Source: Flavobacterium succinicans LMG 10402 (GTDB taxonomy: Bacteria > Bacteroidota > Bacteroidia > Flavobacteriales > Flavobacteriaceae). Taken from it: a stretch of 64,000 nucleotides of DNA. Within the stretch, counting starts at the first letter, position 1. The number at the start of each line of letters is the position of its first letter. Location of the stretch: positions 1-64,000 of the forward strand of contig NZ_JATV01000017.1 in NCBI RefSeq assembly GCF_000611675.1, read 5' to 3'. Shown here piece by piece: positions 1 through 9,946 of the stretch. Position numbers and translations under genes: made by a program. The notes beneath the pieces were generated by a model. It did no database searches. It had not been told where the DNA came from and worked only from the letters and a program-made list of their open reading frames with translations.

Positions 1-3000
1 GGTACGGTCACCATTACTTATAGTGCGAGCAATACAAGTGGTTGTGTGACTAGTGTAAGCAAAACCATCACGGTAACCCCAGAGCCAGTAACACCTGTTA
101 TAGCAACTTCAGGTCCTACTTCCTTTTGTTTACCGGGTTCGGTAGTATTGAGTAGTAGTGCCACCACAGGGAATCAGTGGTATAAAAATGGTGGACCTAT
201 AGCAGGGGCTACAGCGAGTGTTTATACTGCTACAGATTCAGGATCTTATACGGTAATTAGCACCCAAAGTGGTTGTTCGAGTAATGAGAGTGGCGCTGTT
301 GTGGTTCAGGCGAATGTGGTACCAGTGTTAGACCCCATAACTGGAGCAGATGTAGTATGTACAAGCACAACGACCTTGCTGAGCAATACGTTTCCTAGAG
401 GAGTGTGGAGTAGTAGTAATACAGGTATTGCCACTATTGATGGTTCAGGACTTTTAACAGGAATCAGTGCAGGTAGGGTAACAATTACGTATACCATAAC
501 CAGCCGATTATCGGGTTGTTCAAGTACTGTTAGTAAAGAGATTACGGTTAGTACTTTACCTAGTAAGCCAAGTATTACCACATCTGGGGCTACAAGCTTC
601 TGTGCCCCAGGCTCGGTGGTCTTAAGAAGTAGTGCTAGTTCAGGCAATCAGTGGTACAAAGACGGTACTGCAATAACAGGAGCAACAACAAACAGTTATA
701 CTGCCACCGATTCGGGTATTTACACGGTAATAGTGACGCAAAACAGCTGTGTTAGTCTAGAGAGTAACCAAGTAACGGTAACAGCCAACGCTACCCCGAG
801 TGTTCCAACGCTCAATGCTACAGGCAACACGGTTATTTGTGAAGGGGCAAGTGTTCAAAAAATAACAGGCAATAAATGGTTTAAAGACGGTGTAGAGATT
901 TTAGGGGAAACTGGCAGTGATTATATCGCGACCACTACGGGTACTTATACAGTAGAGAGTATCAATACGACGGGTTGCGTAAGTGGTTTGAGTGTGCCTA
1001 TTGTGGTAACGGTAAACCCTAACCCAATAGTAGTGCCTATCACAGGAGCAGACAGGGTTTGTGCCAATGCGAGCATCACCTTAAGCAATGCTACTGCAGG
1101 TGGGGTTTGGAGTAGTAGCAACACTGGTATTGCCACTATTGATGGATCGGGAGAGGTTACAGGAATAATTGGTGGTACGGTAAGCATTAGTTATAGCGTG
1201 ACCAGTTCAAGTGGTTGTGTGACGAGTGTAACCAAAACCATTATGGTAACCCAAGAGCCAGTAACCCCTGTTATAGGAACTTCAGGTCCTACTACATTTT
1301 GTATACCGGGTTCGGTAGTATTGAGTAGTAGTGCCACCACAGGAAATCAGTGGTATAAAGATGGTTTACCTATAGCAGGGGCGACAGCGAATGTTTATAC
1401 TGCTACTGACTCAGGATCCTATAGGGTAATTAGCACCCAAAACGGTTGTTCAAGTATTGTGAGTGGCGCTGTTGTGGTTCAGGCAAATGTAGTACCAGTG
1501 TTAGACCCCATAACTGGAGCGGATGTTGTATGTACAAGCACAACGTCTTTGCTAAGCAATACGATTCCTAGAGGAGTATGGAGTAGTAGTAATACAGGTA
1601 TTGCCACTATTGATGGTTCAGGGCTTTTAACAGGAATCAGTGCAGGTAGGGTAACGATTACGTATACCTTTACCGCCCGATTATCGGGTTGTTCAAGCAG
1701 TGTTAGCAAAGAGATTACAGTTGGTACTTTGCCTAGTAAGCCAAGCATTTCCACATCAGGAGCTACAAGCTTCTGTACCCCAGGCTCAGTGGTCTTAAGA
1801 AGTAGTGCCAGTTCAGGCAACCAATGGTATAAAGACGGTACTGCCATAGCAGGAGCAACAACAAACAGTTATACCGCCACCGATTCGGGTAGTTATAGCG
1901 TAATTGTGACGCAAAACAGCTGTGTTAGCCTAGAGAGTGACCAAGTAACGGTATCAGCCAATGCTACCCCAAGTATCCCTACATTGAATGCGACAGGTAA
2001 TACGGTTATTTGTGAAGGGGCAAGTCTTCGTTTACACACGTCCTCTTTAACAGGCAATAAATGGTTTAAAAATGGAATAGAAATTCCAGGGGAAACTGGC
2101 AGTGATTATATTGTAACCACTAGTGGATCATATACTGTAGAGACAATCAATACGACAGGTTGCGTGAGTGGCACAAGCGCTCCGATACTAGTAACGGTTG
2201 ATCCGAACCGAATTGTGGCACCTATTACTGGAGCAGACAGGGTTTGTGCCAATGCGAGCATCACCTTAAGCAATACTACTGCAGGTGGGGTTTGGAGCAG
2301 TAGCAACACCGGTATTGCCACTATTGATGGATCGGGAGAGGTTACGGGAATAATTGGCGGTACGGTAAGCATTAGTTATAGCGTGACCAATTCAAGTGGT
2401 TGCGTGACTAGTGTAAGCAAAACCATTACAGTAACCCCAGAGCCAGTAACACCTGTTATAGCAACTTCAGGTCCTACTTCCTTTTGTTTACCGGGTTCGG
2501 TAGTATTGAGTAGTAGTGCAACCACAGGAAATCAGTGGTATAAAGATGGTTTACCTATAGTAGGGGCAACAGCGAGTGTTTATACTGCTACTGACTCAGG
2601 ATCTTATTCGGTAATTAGCACCCAAAATGGCTGTTCGAGTATTGATAGTGGCGCTGTTGTGGTTCGGGCGAATGGTTTACCTTTCTTAGACCCCATAACT
2701 GGAGCGGATGTTGTATGTACAAGCACTACGACTTTGCTGAGCAATACGATTCCTAGAGGAGTATGGAGTAGTAGTAATACAGGTATTGCTACTATTGATG
2801 GTTCAGGGCTTTTAGCAGGAATCAGTGCGGGTAGAGTAACAATTACGTATACCTTTACCTCCCGATTATCGGGTTGTTCAAGTACTGTTAGCAAAGAGAT
2901 TACGGTTAGTACTTTACCTAGTAAGCCAAGCATTTCCAAATCAGGGGCTACAAGCTTCTGTGCCCCAGGCTCAGTGGTCTTAAGAAGTAGTGCTAGTTCA

Positions 3001-6000
3001 GGCAATCAGTGGTACAAAGACGGCACTATAATAGTAGGAGCCACCGCCAGTACCTATACCGCTACCGATTCAGGTATTTATAGCGTAATTGTGACGCAAA
3101 ATAGCTGTGTTAGCCTAGAGAGTGACCAAGTAACAGTAACGGCCAACGCTATCCCGAGTGTTCCAACATTGAACGCTACAGGCAATACGGTTATTTGTGA
3201 AGGGGCAAGTGTTCGTTTACACACCTCTTCAGTAACAGGCAATAAATGGTTTAAAAATGGAATAGAGATTCCTGGAGTAACCGGCAGTGATTATATCGCG
3301 ACCACCACAGGTACTTATACCGTAGAGACAATCAATGCGACAGGTTGCGTGAGTGGCACAAGCGCTCCGATACTGGTAACGGTAAACCCAAATAAAATTG
3401 TAGCGTCTATCACAGGAGCGGACAGGGTTTGTGCCAATGCGAGCATCACCTTAAGCAATGCTACTGCAGGTGGGGTTTGGAGTAGTAGCAACTCCGGTAT
3501 TGCCACTGTTGATGGATCGGGAGAGGTTACAGGAATAATTGGCGGTACGGTCACCATTACTTATAGTGCAAGCAATACAAGTGGTTGCGTGACTAGTGTA
3601 AGCAAAACCATTACAGTAACACCAGAGCCAGTAACACCTGTTATAGGAACTTCAGGTCCTACTACATTTTGTATACCGGGTTCGGTAGTATTGAGTAGTA
3701 GTGCAACCACAGGAAATCAGTGGTATAAAGATGGTTTACCTATAGTAGGGGCAACAGCGAGTGTTTATACTGCTACGGATTCAGGATCTTATTCGGTAAT
3801 TAGCACCCAAAATGGCTGTTCGAGTATTGAGAGTGGCGCTGTTGTGGTTCAGGCGAATGTGGTACCAGTGTTAGACCCAATAACTGGAGCGGATCTAGTA
3901 TGTACAAGCACTACCACTTTGCTAAGCAATACGTTTCCTAGAGGAGTATGGAGTAGTAGTAATACAGGTATCGCTACTATTGATGGTTCAGGACTTTTAA
4001 CAGGAATCAGTGCAGGTAGGGTAACAATTACGTATACCTTTACCGCCCGATTATCGGGTTGTTCAAGTACTGTTAGCAAAGAGATTACGGTTAGTACTTT
4101 ACCTAGAAAGCCTTCGGTTACGGCAGCTAGTAGTACAAGCTTCTGTGCCCCAGGCTCAGTGGTACTGAGAAGCAGTGCCAATACTGGCAACCAATGGTTT
4201 AAAGAGGGTGTAGCCATTCAAGGAGCGACAGCCAATAATTATACCGCTACTGATTCGGGTATTTACACACTAGTAGTTACTCAAAATGGATGTGTTAGCC
4301 TAGAGAGTGACCAAGTAACAGTAACGGCCAATGCCACCCCAAGTGATCCAACGCTCAATGCTACAGGTAACACGATTATTTGTGAAGGAGCCAGTGTGCG
4401 TTTACACACATCATCACCGTCAGGGAATATATGGTTTAAAGACGGTGTAGAGATTCCAGGAGAAACCGGCAGTGATTATATCGCGACCACCACAGGTACT
4501 TATACCGTAGAGACCATCAATACGACGGGTTGTGTGAGTGGCTTAAGCGCTCCGATACTGGTAACGGTTGATCCGAACCGAATTGTAGCACCTATTACTG
4601 GAGCAGACAGGGTTTGTGAGGGTTCTAGCATCACTCTTGCTAGTACTACTACAGCAGGAGTTTGGAGTAGCAGCAATACCGGCATCGCAAGTATTGATGG
4701 TTCTGGAGTAGTGACAGGGGTGAGTGCGGGTACAGTCACCATTACCTATAGCGCAAGCAATACAAGTGGTTGTACAACTAGTGTAAGCAAAACCATTACA
4801 GTTATAGCCCAACCGATACAGCCTACCATTACCGCTTCAGGAGTCACAAGTTTCTGTTCTCCAGCAACAGTTACTTTAACTAGTAGTGCTACAACAGGCA
4901 ACCAGTGGTACAAAGACGGCGCTGCGATAACGGGTGCTACCGCTAGAGTCTATACTGCATCGGATTCAGGGTCTTATACAGTCAGTGCGGTAAACGGCTG
5001 TTCTAGTATAGAGAGCATTCCAGTGGTAGTTACCGTTAGCGTGCCACCAGTGGTAGATCCTATAGTAGGAGCAGCAGTGGTGTGTGCAGGAAATACAATA
5101 CAGTTGAGCAATACCATCCTTAAAGGGGTTTGGAGTACTAGCAATACAGGCATCGCCACAATTGATGGTTCAGGACTTTTAACAGGAGTAAGTGCAGGAA
5201 CGGCTACCATTATTTTTACCGTTACCACTAAATTTGGATGCGTGACTAGTGTGAGTAAAGACATCACGGTAAGAGGCTTACCCAACAAGCCAAGCATTAC
5301 CCCATCAGGAGCTACAAGCTTCTGCGCTCCAGGCTCAGTGGTACTTAGAAGCAGTGCTACAACAGGCAACCAATGGTACAAAGATGGAACCGCGATAGTA
5401 GGAGTAACAACGAGCAGTTATACCGTTACCGTTTCAGGTATTTACACGGTAATAGTGACGCAAAACGGTTGTGTTAGTATTGAGAGTGACCAAGTAACAG
5501 TAACGGCCAATGCTACGCCTAGTGTTCCAACGCTCAATGCTACAGGCAACACGATTATTTGTGAAGGAGGCAGTGTGCGTTTACACACCTCTTCAGTAAC
5601 TGACAATATATGGTTTAAAGACGGACTAGTAATTCCTGGAGTAACCGGCAGTGATTATAACGCGACCACTACAGGTACTTATACTGTAGAGAGTAGTAAC
5701 ATATCGGGTTGCGTGAGCGGCTTGAGTGTGCCTATTGTGGTAACGGTAAACCCTAACCGAATTGTAGCGCCTATTACAGGAGTAGATAGGGTTTGTGAGG
5801 GTTCTAGCATCACCCTTTCAAGTACTACCACAGCAGGAGTTTGGAGCAGCAGCAATACCGGCATCGCAAGTATTGATGGTTCTGGAGTAGTAACAGGTCT
5901 GAGTGCAGGTCGCGTAACGATTACCTATAGCGTAACTAATGCTGCTGGTTGTACAACTAGCGTAAGTAAACTTATGACGATTATCTCACAAACTATAAAA

Positions 6001-7806
6001 CCTACCATTACCCCGGCGAGCAGCACAAGTTTCTGTGCCCCAGGCTCAGTGGTACTTAGAAGCAGTGCTACAACAGGCAACCAGTGGTACAAAGACGGTA
6101 GCACCATAACAGGAGCAATAACCAGCAGTTATACCGCTACTGATTCAGGTATTTATAGCGTAATTGTGACACAAAACAGTTGTGCTAGTGAGATGAGTGA
6201 TGGGGTATTAGTAACAGCCAATGCTACTCCTGGCATTCCAATAATTCGTTCCTCAAGAAATACAACGGTTTGTGAAGGCACTAGTGTTCGTTTGTATACG
6301 TCATCTACAACAGGTAACCAATGGTTAAAAGACGGCCTAGTGATAGCTGGTGCTACAGGTAGTGAGTATTTTGCTACTACAAGTGGAAGTTATACCCTTG
6401 AGACGATTAATGCTACAGGCTGCGTTAGTGGGGTAAGTACAGTCATACAAGTAGTAGTTAGCCCAAATCTAGTAGTAACCCCAATCACAGGAACAGATAC
6501 AGTTTGTGCGGGTTCTAGTATTCTCCTATCCAATAGCACCACAGGCGGCGTTTGGAGTACTAGCAATACAGGCATCGCCACTGTTGATGGTTCAGGTCTT
6601 GTAACAGGGGTGAGTGCAGGTAGCGTAACCATTACCTATAGCGTAACTAATGCTGCTGGTTGTACAACTAGCGTAAGTAAATCTCTGACGATTATCGCAC
6701 AACCTATACAACCTACCATTACTCCGGCGAGTAGCACAAGTTTCTGTACACCAGGATTAGTTATTTTAAACAGTAGTGTAAGTACGGGCAACCAATGGTT
6801 TAAAGATGGTACCGCAATACTAGGTGCTACCGCTAGCAGCTACACTGCTACAACATCAGGATCTTATACGGTGCAAGTAACCCAAAACAGCTGTTCGAGT
6901 GTAGTGAGTAATGTGATATTGGTTACGGCTAATGCATTGCCAGTACTTGGACCAATAAGTGGTCCAAATTCTCTAAATGTCGGAAGTTCTATTACGTTGA
7001 CCAATGGAACATCAGCAGGAGTTTGGAGTAGCAATAACAATGCTGTAGCAACCATTACGCCCTCTGGAGTGGTTACAGGTATTTCTTCTGGTTCAGTGAT
7101 TATTAGTTACACTGTTACTAATGGAGCAGCTTGTACTTCAGTAGTTACAAAAACAATTACAGTATTGGATTTTGTACTTAATGCTGTAGATGATGATTTT
7201 ACTTCGACTCCGTTTGATGCATCAAAAGAGCAAGTTTTGGATGTTTTGGCAAATGATAAAGAAAATAATGGAACAATAAATGCTCAAAGCATTGTAGTTA
7301 CCATTGTAGACAATGATGGTTTGCAAGGAGTAACGGTGGATAGCCAAGGAAGAGTTGTTATTCCTGCAGGTTCAGCAATAGGAATCTATATTTTAACGTA
7401 TTCAATTTGTGATAAACTCAATGCTAATAATTGTTCAACGGCCATGATTACGGTTGAATTAAAAGACCCTTGTGACTTTGATGACAGTGCAGCTGGTTGT
7501 GATGTTGTTGCAAGGAATGCCATATCACCCAACAATGACGGTTTGAATGATGTATTTATAATCGACCGAATTGAGAATTATCCTGACAATACTGTGGAAA
7601 TTTATAACAGATGGGGACAATTGGTATTTAAGATGAATGGCTATAATAACAGCTCGAAAGTGTTTGTTGGAAATGCAGAAGGCGCTGGTGTTAATGATAA
7701 GAACGCCAACTTAGCTTCAGGTACTTATTACTATGTAATCAAATACAAAAAACCAATAAGTGGCGCTATGAAACAAAAAGTAGGATTCTTATATATTTCA
7801 TATTAA
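1..7806 (+). CDS. Giant Ig-like repeat surface adhesin, 5' partial, T9SS type B end
   Basis: The reading frame is open from the first base, so the N-terminus and signal peptide lie outside the window; 2601 residues are visible. It is almost wholly built from about 30 modules of about 79 residues, alternating Big-2-like modules (core GVWSSSNTGIATIDGSG) with Ig-like modules (core TSFC.PGSVVL..GNQWYKDG). Each carries a Cys pair. Near residue 2400 the repeats give way to a different Ig/cadherin-like module (LNAVDDDF..., VLANDKENN). The last ~90 residues (NAISPNNDGLNDVF, VEIYNRWGQLVF, GTYYYVIKY) are the gliding-motility-associated C-terminal domain (TIGR04131 type) that directs T9SS type B export. 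Inferred role: secreted or cell-surface adhesin, possibly in gliding or attachment. No enzymatic motif is visible. Convergent with lptB. Confidence 0.9.
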   Translation, partial: GTVTITYSASNTSGCVTSVSKTITVTPEPVTPVIATSGPTSFCLPGSVVLSSSATTGNQWYKNGGPIAGATASVYTATDSGSYTVISTQSGCSSNESGAVVVQANVVPVLDPITGADVVCTSTTTLLSNTFPRGVWSSSNTGIATIDGSGLLTGISAGRVTITYTITSRLSGCSSTVSKEITVSTLPSKPSITTSGATSFCAPGSVVLRSSASSGNQWYKDGTAITGATTNSYTATDSGIYTVIVTQNSCVSLESNQVTVTANATPSVPTLNATGNTVICEGASVQKITGNKWFKDGVEILGETGSDYIATTTGTYTVESINTTGCVSGLSVPIVVTVNPNPIVVPITGADRVCANASITLSNATAGGVWSSSNTGIATIDGSGEVTGIIGGTVSISYSVTSSSGCVTSVTKTIMVTQEPVTPVIGTSGPTTFCIPGSVVLSSSATTGNQWYKDGLPIAGATANVYTATDSGSYRVISTQNGCSSIVSGAVVVQANVVPVLDPITGADVVCTSTTSLLSNTIPRGVWSSSNTGIATIDGSGLLTGISAGRVTITYTFTARLSGCSSSVSKEITVGTLPSKPSISTSGATSFCTPGSVVLRSSASSGNQWYKDGTAIAGATTNSYTATDSGSYSVIVTQNSCVSLESDQVTVSANATPSIPTLNATGNTVICEGASLRLHTSSLTGNKWFKNGIEIPGETGSDYIVTTSGSYTVETINTTGCVSGTSAPILVTVDPNRIVAPITGADRVCANASITLSNTTAGGVWSSSNTGIATIDGSGEVTGIIGGTVSISYSVTNSSGCVTSVSKTITVTPEPVTPVIATSGPTSFCLPGSVVLSSSATTGNQWYKDGLPIVGATASVYTATDSGSYSVISTQNGCSSIDSGAVVVRANGLPFLDPITGADVVCTSTTTLLSNTIPRGVWSSSNTGIATIDGSGLLAGISAGRVTITYTFTSRLSGCSSTVSKEITVSTLPSKPSISKSGATSFCAPGSVVLRSSASSGNQWYKDGTIIVGATASTYTATDSGIYSVIVTQNSCVSLESDQVTVTANAIPSVPTLNATGNTVICEGASVRLHTSSVTGNKWFKNGIEIPGVTGSDYIATTTGTYTVETINATGCVSGTSAPILVTVNPNKIVASITGADRVCANASITLSNATAGGVWSSSNSGIATVDGSGEVTGIIGGTVTITYSASNTSGCVTSVSKTITVTPEPVTPVIGTSGPTTFCIPGSVVLSSSATTGNQWYKDGLPIVGATASVYTATDSGSYSVISTQNGCSSIESGAVVVQANVVPVLDPITGADLVCTSTTTLLSNTFPRGVWSSSNTGIATIDGSGLLTGISAGRVTITYTFTARLSGCSSTVSKEITVSTLPRKPSVTAASSTSFCAPGSVVLRSSANTGNQWFKEGVAIQGATANNYTATDSGIYTLVVTQNGCVSLESDQVTVTANATPSDPTLNATGNTIICEGASVRLHTSSPSGNIWFKDGVEIPGETGSDYIATTTGTYTVETINTTGCVSGLSAPILVTVDPNRIVAPITGADRVCEGSSITLASTTTAGVWSSSNTGIASIDGSGVVTGVSAGTVTITYSASNTSGCTTSVSKTITVIAQPIQPTITASGVTSFCSPATVTLTSSATTGNQWYKDGAAITGATARVYTASDSGSYTVSAVNGCSSIESIPVVVTVSVPPVVDPIVGAAVVCAGNTIQLSNTILKGVWSTSNTGIATIDGSGLLTGVSAGTATIIFTVTTKFGCVTSVSKDITVRGLPNKPSITPSGATSFCAPGSVVLRSSATTGNQWYKDGTAIVGVTTSSYTVTVSGIYTVIVTQNGCVSIESDQVTVTANATPSVPTLNATGNTIICEGGSVRLHTSSVTDNIWFKDGLVIPGVTGSDYNATTTGTYTVESSNISGCVSGLSVPIVVTVNPNRIVAPITGVDRVCEGSSITLSSTTTAGVWSSSNTGIASIDGSGVVTGLSAGRVTITYSVTNAAGCTTSVSKLMTIISQTIKPTITPASSTSFCAPGSVVLRSSATTGNQWYKDGSTITGAITSSYTATDSGIYSVIVTQNSCASEMSDGVLVTANATPGIPIIRSSRNTTVCEGTSVRLYTSSTTGNQWLKDGLVIAGATGSEYFATTSGSYTLETINATGCVSGVSTVIQVVVSPNLVVTPITGTDTVCAGSSILLSNSTTGGVWSTSNTGIATVDGSGLVTGVSAGSVTITYSVTNAAGCTTSVSKSLTIIAQPIQPTITPASSTSFCTPGLVILNSSVSTGNQWFKDGTAILGATASSYTATTSGSYTVQVTQNSCSSVVSNVILVTANALPVLGPISGPNSLNVGSSITLTNGTSAGVWSSNNNAVATITPSGVVTGISSGSVIISYTVTNGAACTSVVTKTITVLDFVLNAVDDDFTSTPFDASKEQVLDVLANDKENNGTINAQSIVVTIVDNDGLQGVTVDSQGRVVIPAGSAIGIYILTYSICDKLNANNCSTAMITVELKDPCDFDDSAAGCDVVARNAISPNNDGLNDVFIIDRIENYPDNTVEIYNRWGQLVFKMNGYNNSSKVFVGNAEGAGVNDKNANLASGTYYYVIKYKKPISGAMKQKVGFLYISY
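331..5055 (+). repeat. Four ~1185-bp tandem supra-repeats inside the adhesin gene
   Basis: The phrase encoding DPITGAD recurs at 331, 1504, 2689 and 3874 and, more divergently, at 5056. The spacings are 1173, 1185, 1185 and 1182 bp, so the higher-order unit is 395 codons, or five ~79-residue modules in fixed order. Long stretches are almost identical at DNA level between units. Downstream of 5056 the order continues but the copies are more diverged and the array ends after an incomplete set. The 1173-bp spacing is explained by a 12-bp in-frame deletion near 855. Confidence 0.85.
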
Positions 7807-7840
7807 ACAGAAGTAAACGAATATACTTTTCCAATAGAAA

Positions 7841-7876
7841 ACCCTTTCTGAATCAATATATTCAGAAAGGGTTTTT
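7841..7876. terminator. Bidirectional terminator between adhesin gene and lptB
   Basis: A 12-bp perfect stem (ACCCTTTCTGAA / TTCAGAAAGGGT) with an 8-nt loop is followed by TTTTT on the plus strand and preceded by an A-run. It lies between two convergent stop codons (7806 and 7929) and can serve both. Confidence 0.8.
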
Positions 7877-7928
7877 AAATTATGAGAGATTTGGACTAAA
7901 ACAGTAGCATAGCGATGCTTTAGGTAGT

Positions 7929-8681
7929 CTATTTTGGGGTGTTAAAGTCGATCTTTGTTCTTCGTAGTTCAAAATTTTGTCCCAAATATACTCGGCGCAC
8001 CATTTCATCTTCCACCAATTCTTCAGGAGTTCCCGCTTTTAGAATCCCTCCTTCAAACATCAAATAAGTTTTGTCGGTGATGGCTAAGGTTTCTTGTACG
8101 TTATGATCGGTGATCAAAATACCAATGTTTTTGTTTTTTAATTGTGCTACAATGCGTTGAATGTCTTCTACAGCCACTGGGTCTACGCCCGCAAAAGGCT
8201 CATCCAACAAGATGAATTTTGGGTCGGTGGCTAAACAACGTGCAATTTCTGTTCTTCTTCGTTCACCTCCCGAGAGCAAGTCGCCACGATTGGTACGAAT
8301 GTGTTCTAAACTGAATTCTGCAATGAGACTCTCCATTTTAGCTACTTGCTCTTCTTTGGTGTGATTCGTCAATTGCAAGACACTCAAAATATTATCTTCG
8401 ATACTTAATTTTCTAAAAACAGAAGCCTCTTGTGCAAGGTATCCCACGCCTTGTTGTGCTCGTTTGTACATCGGATATTGTGTAATGTCCAAATCATCCA
8501 AATAAATATGACCAGAATTGGGTTTTACCAATCCTACAATCATATAAAAAGACGTGGTTTTACCCGCGCCGTTAGGACCCAAAAGACCTACAATTTCCCC
8601 TTGGTTCACTTCCAATGAGATGCCTTTTACAACACTACGTCCTTTATATGTTTTGATGAGGTTTTCTGCTCTTAATTTCAT
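7929..8681 (-). CDS. lptB: LPS export ABC transporter ATP-binding protein LptB
   Basis: A 250-residue ABC ATPase of the usual LptB length. Visible motifs are Walker A GPNGAGKT (residues 35-42), a Q-loop ([10 protein letters not shown]), signature LSGGERRR, Walker B FILLDEPF followed by AGVDP, and the H-loop ITDHN. The QEASVFRKL and ERRRTEIAR stretches are typical of LptB rather than other ABC ATPases. It would power LptFG extraction of lipopolysaccharide from the inner membrane at the cytoplasmic face. It follows kdsD, tatC and the AhpD-like gene on the same strand, so part of the envelope operon makes (KdsD) and exports (LptB) LPS. About 109 bp separate it from the previous gene. Confidence 0.93.
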   Translation of the reverse strand: MKLRAENLIKTYKGRSVVKGISLEVNQGEIVGLLGPNGAGKTTSFYMIVGLVKPNSGHIYLDDLDITQYPMYKRAQQGVGYLAQEASVFRKLSIEDNILSVLQLTNHTKEEQVAKMESLIAEFSLEHIRTNRGDLLSGGERRRTEIARCLATDPKFILLDEPFAGVDPVAVEDIQRIVAQLKNKNIGILITDHNVQETLAITDKTYLMFEGGILKAGTPEELVEDEMVRRVYLGQNFELRRTKIDFNTPK

Positions 8682-8790
8682 TTTCTTTGAGTTGCTAAAA
8701 TCCTGAGATTTTGTATTGTTTTTAAGTTGAGAAGCTAAAGTTAGCGCAAATACTCTTTGCTAAATAGCGAAAAAATAGGTGCGTTAAGGC

Positions 8791-9138
8791 TTATTTTTGC
8801 TCTTCCAAGGCTTCCCAAAATTCATAAGCTCGACGTAAATGAGGGACTACTATGGTACCGCCAACCAAAGTGGCTATGCCCATGGCTTCCATCATTTCTT
8901 CGCGAGTGATGCCTTCTTTGTAACTGGTTTCTAAATGGTATTTGATGCAATCATCACATCGTAAAACCGCTGAGGCTACTAAGCCTAAAAGTTCTTTCGT
9001 TTTCACGTCCAAAGCACCTGCGGCATACGCATTGGTGTCAAGGTTAAAGATGCGTTTTACAATTTTGTTGTTATCCGCCAACAGTTTTTCGTTCATTTTT
9101 GAACGGTATTCATTGAATTCAGTTACGATATCAGCCAT
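8791..9138 (-). CDS. Carboxymuconolactone decarboxylase / AhpD-like protein
   Basis: About 115 residues from the chosen start (MADIVTEF). An in-frame ATG at 9162 exists upstream, but the 9138 ATG overlaps the tatC stop by 8 nt (ATGGCTGA), a typical coupled arrangement, and begins the family-like sequence. The motif RCDDCIKYH is the CxxC...H redox site of the AhpD/CMD fold, followed by helices (EEMMEAMGIATLVGGT). Members act as alkylhydroperoxidase-like reductases or remain uncharacterised; the CxxC favours a thiol-redox role over decarboxylation. Its position in the tatC-lptB operon is seen in other flavobacteria, but no functional link to either neighbour is evident. Confidence 0.85.
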   Translation of the reverse strand: MADIVTEFNEYRSKMNEKLLADNNKIVKRIFNLDTNAYAAGALDVKTKELLGLVASAVLRCDDCIKYHLETSYKEGITREEMMEAMGIATLVGGTIVVPHLRRAYEFWEALEEQK

Positions 9139-9946
9139 TTTGTTTTTTTTGGTTACGTACAACTAGTTTTGAAATTAAAATACTTACTTCATAAATCAAC
9201 AGCATAGGTAAGGCAATTATGGTTTGACTTACTACATCTGGAGGCGTCACAATTGCAGCTATTATTAGAATAATCACCACGGCATATTTCCAATATTTTC
9301 TTAAAAATTCGGGAGTTACCAACCCTAATTTGGTTAGAAAATAGATAATTATTGGTAATTCAAAAAATAATCCTCCTGCTAAGACAGAGGTTTTTACCAG
9401 GCCAATATAGGATTCTAGTGTAAATTGATTTTTTACCATATCAGAAACGGTGAAGGTAGCTACGAAGTTAACCGACATCGGAATGATAACAAAATAACCA
9501 AACAATACGCCTAAAAAGAATAACAAAGAGGAGACGCTGATGAAAAATTTAGCTCCTTTTTTTTCTTGTTCATACAATGCGGGGCTGATGAATTTCCAGA
9601 TTTCAAATAAAATATAAGGAAAACTTAGAATGAAGCCTGCCAATAAACACATCCAAACAAACATGTTGACCTGTCCTTCCATCAAAGTGTTTTGAATGAT
9701 AAAGGGAAGTTCGGTGATACAAATACTTTCGGCAAAACCGAGTTGCTCTTGCAGGTCGCAAAAAAAGCGATAGGTAAAAAAGCTTGGACGTGTAGGTCCA
9801 AAAATGATACTATCAAACAGAAAATTACTAAAAAAATAAGTAACACAAGCCATTATTAGTATTGCCGTTGTACTGCGAACGAGTACCCATCTTAACTCTT
9901 CAAGATGGTCTAAAAACGACATTTCGTTCAGGTTTTTCTTAGCCAT
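9131..9946 (-). CDS. tatC: Sec-independent protein translocase TatC
   Basis: A 271-residue polytopic inner-membrane protein. The N-terminal motif MSFLDHLEELRW is the TatC signature that contacts twin-arginine signal peptides; about six hydrophobic segments follow, including VNMFVWMCLLAGFILSFPYI and a C-terminal pair. With TatA/B-type partners encoded elsewhere it exports folded proteins. The insertion after the first membrane segment (around residues 45-85, with two Cys) is longer than in E. coli TatC, as is usual in Bacteroidota. The start ATG overlaps the kdsD stop by one base (TAATG), so the two are translationally coupled. Confidence 0.95.
   Translation of the reverse strand: MAKKNLNEMSFLDHLEELRWVLVRSTTAILIMACVTYFFSNFLFDSIIFGPTRPSFFTYRFFCDLQEQLGFAESICITELPFIIQNTLMEGQVNMFVWMCLLAGFILSFPYILFEIWKFISPALYEQEKKGAKFFISVSSLLFFLGVLFGYFVIIPMSVNFVATFTVSDMVKNQFTLESYIGLVKTSVLAGGLFFELPIIIYFLTKLGLVTPEFLRKYWKYAVVIILIIAAIVTPPDVVSQTIIALPMLLIYEVSILISKLVVRNQKKQNG

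Noticed and set aside
4543..4812. 89-residue plus-strand ORF in another frame of the adhesin
   Set aside because: Cys/Thr/Ser-rich shadow of the real frame with no recognisable domain.
306..7055. Series of antisense ORFs of 60-135 residues, repeating along the adhesin gene
   Set aside because: They recur in phase with the sense repeats and have the low-complexity composition expected from the complement of Thr/Ser/Gly-rich codons. No independent starts, promoters or family motifs.
8161..8364. Plus-strand ORF opposite lptB
   Set aside because: Antisense to conserved ABC motifs of lptB; no own features.
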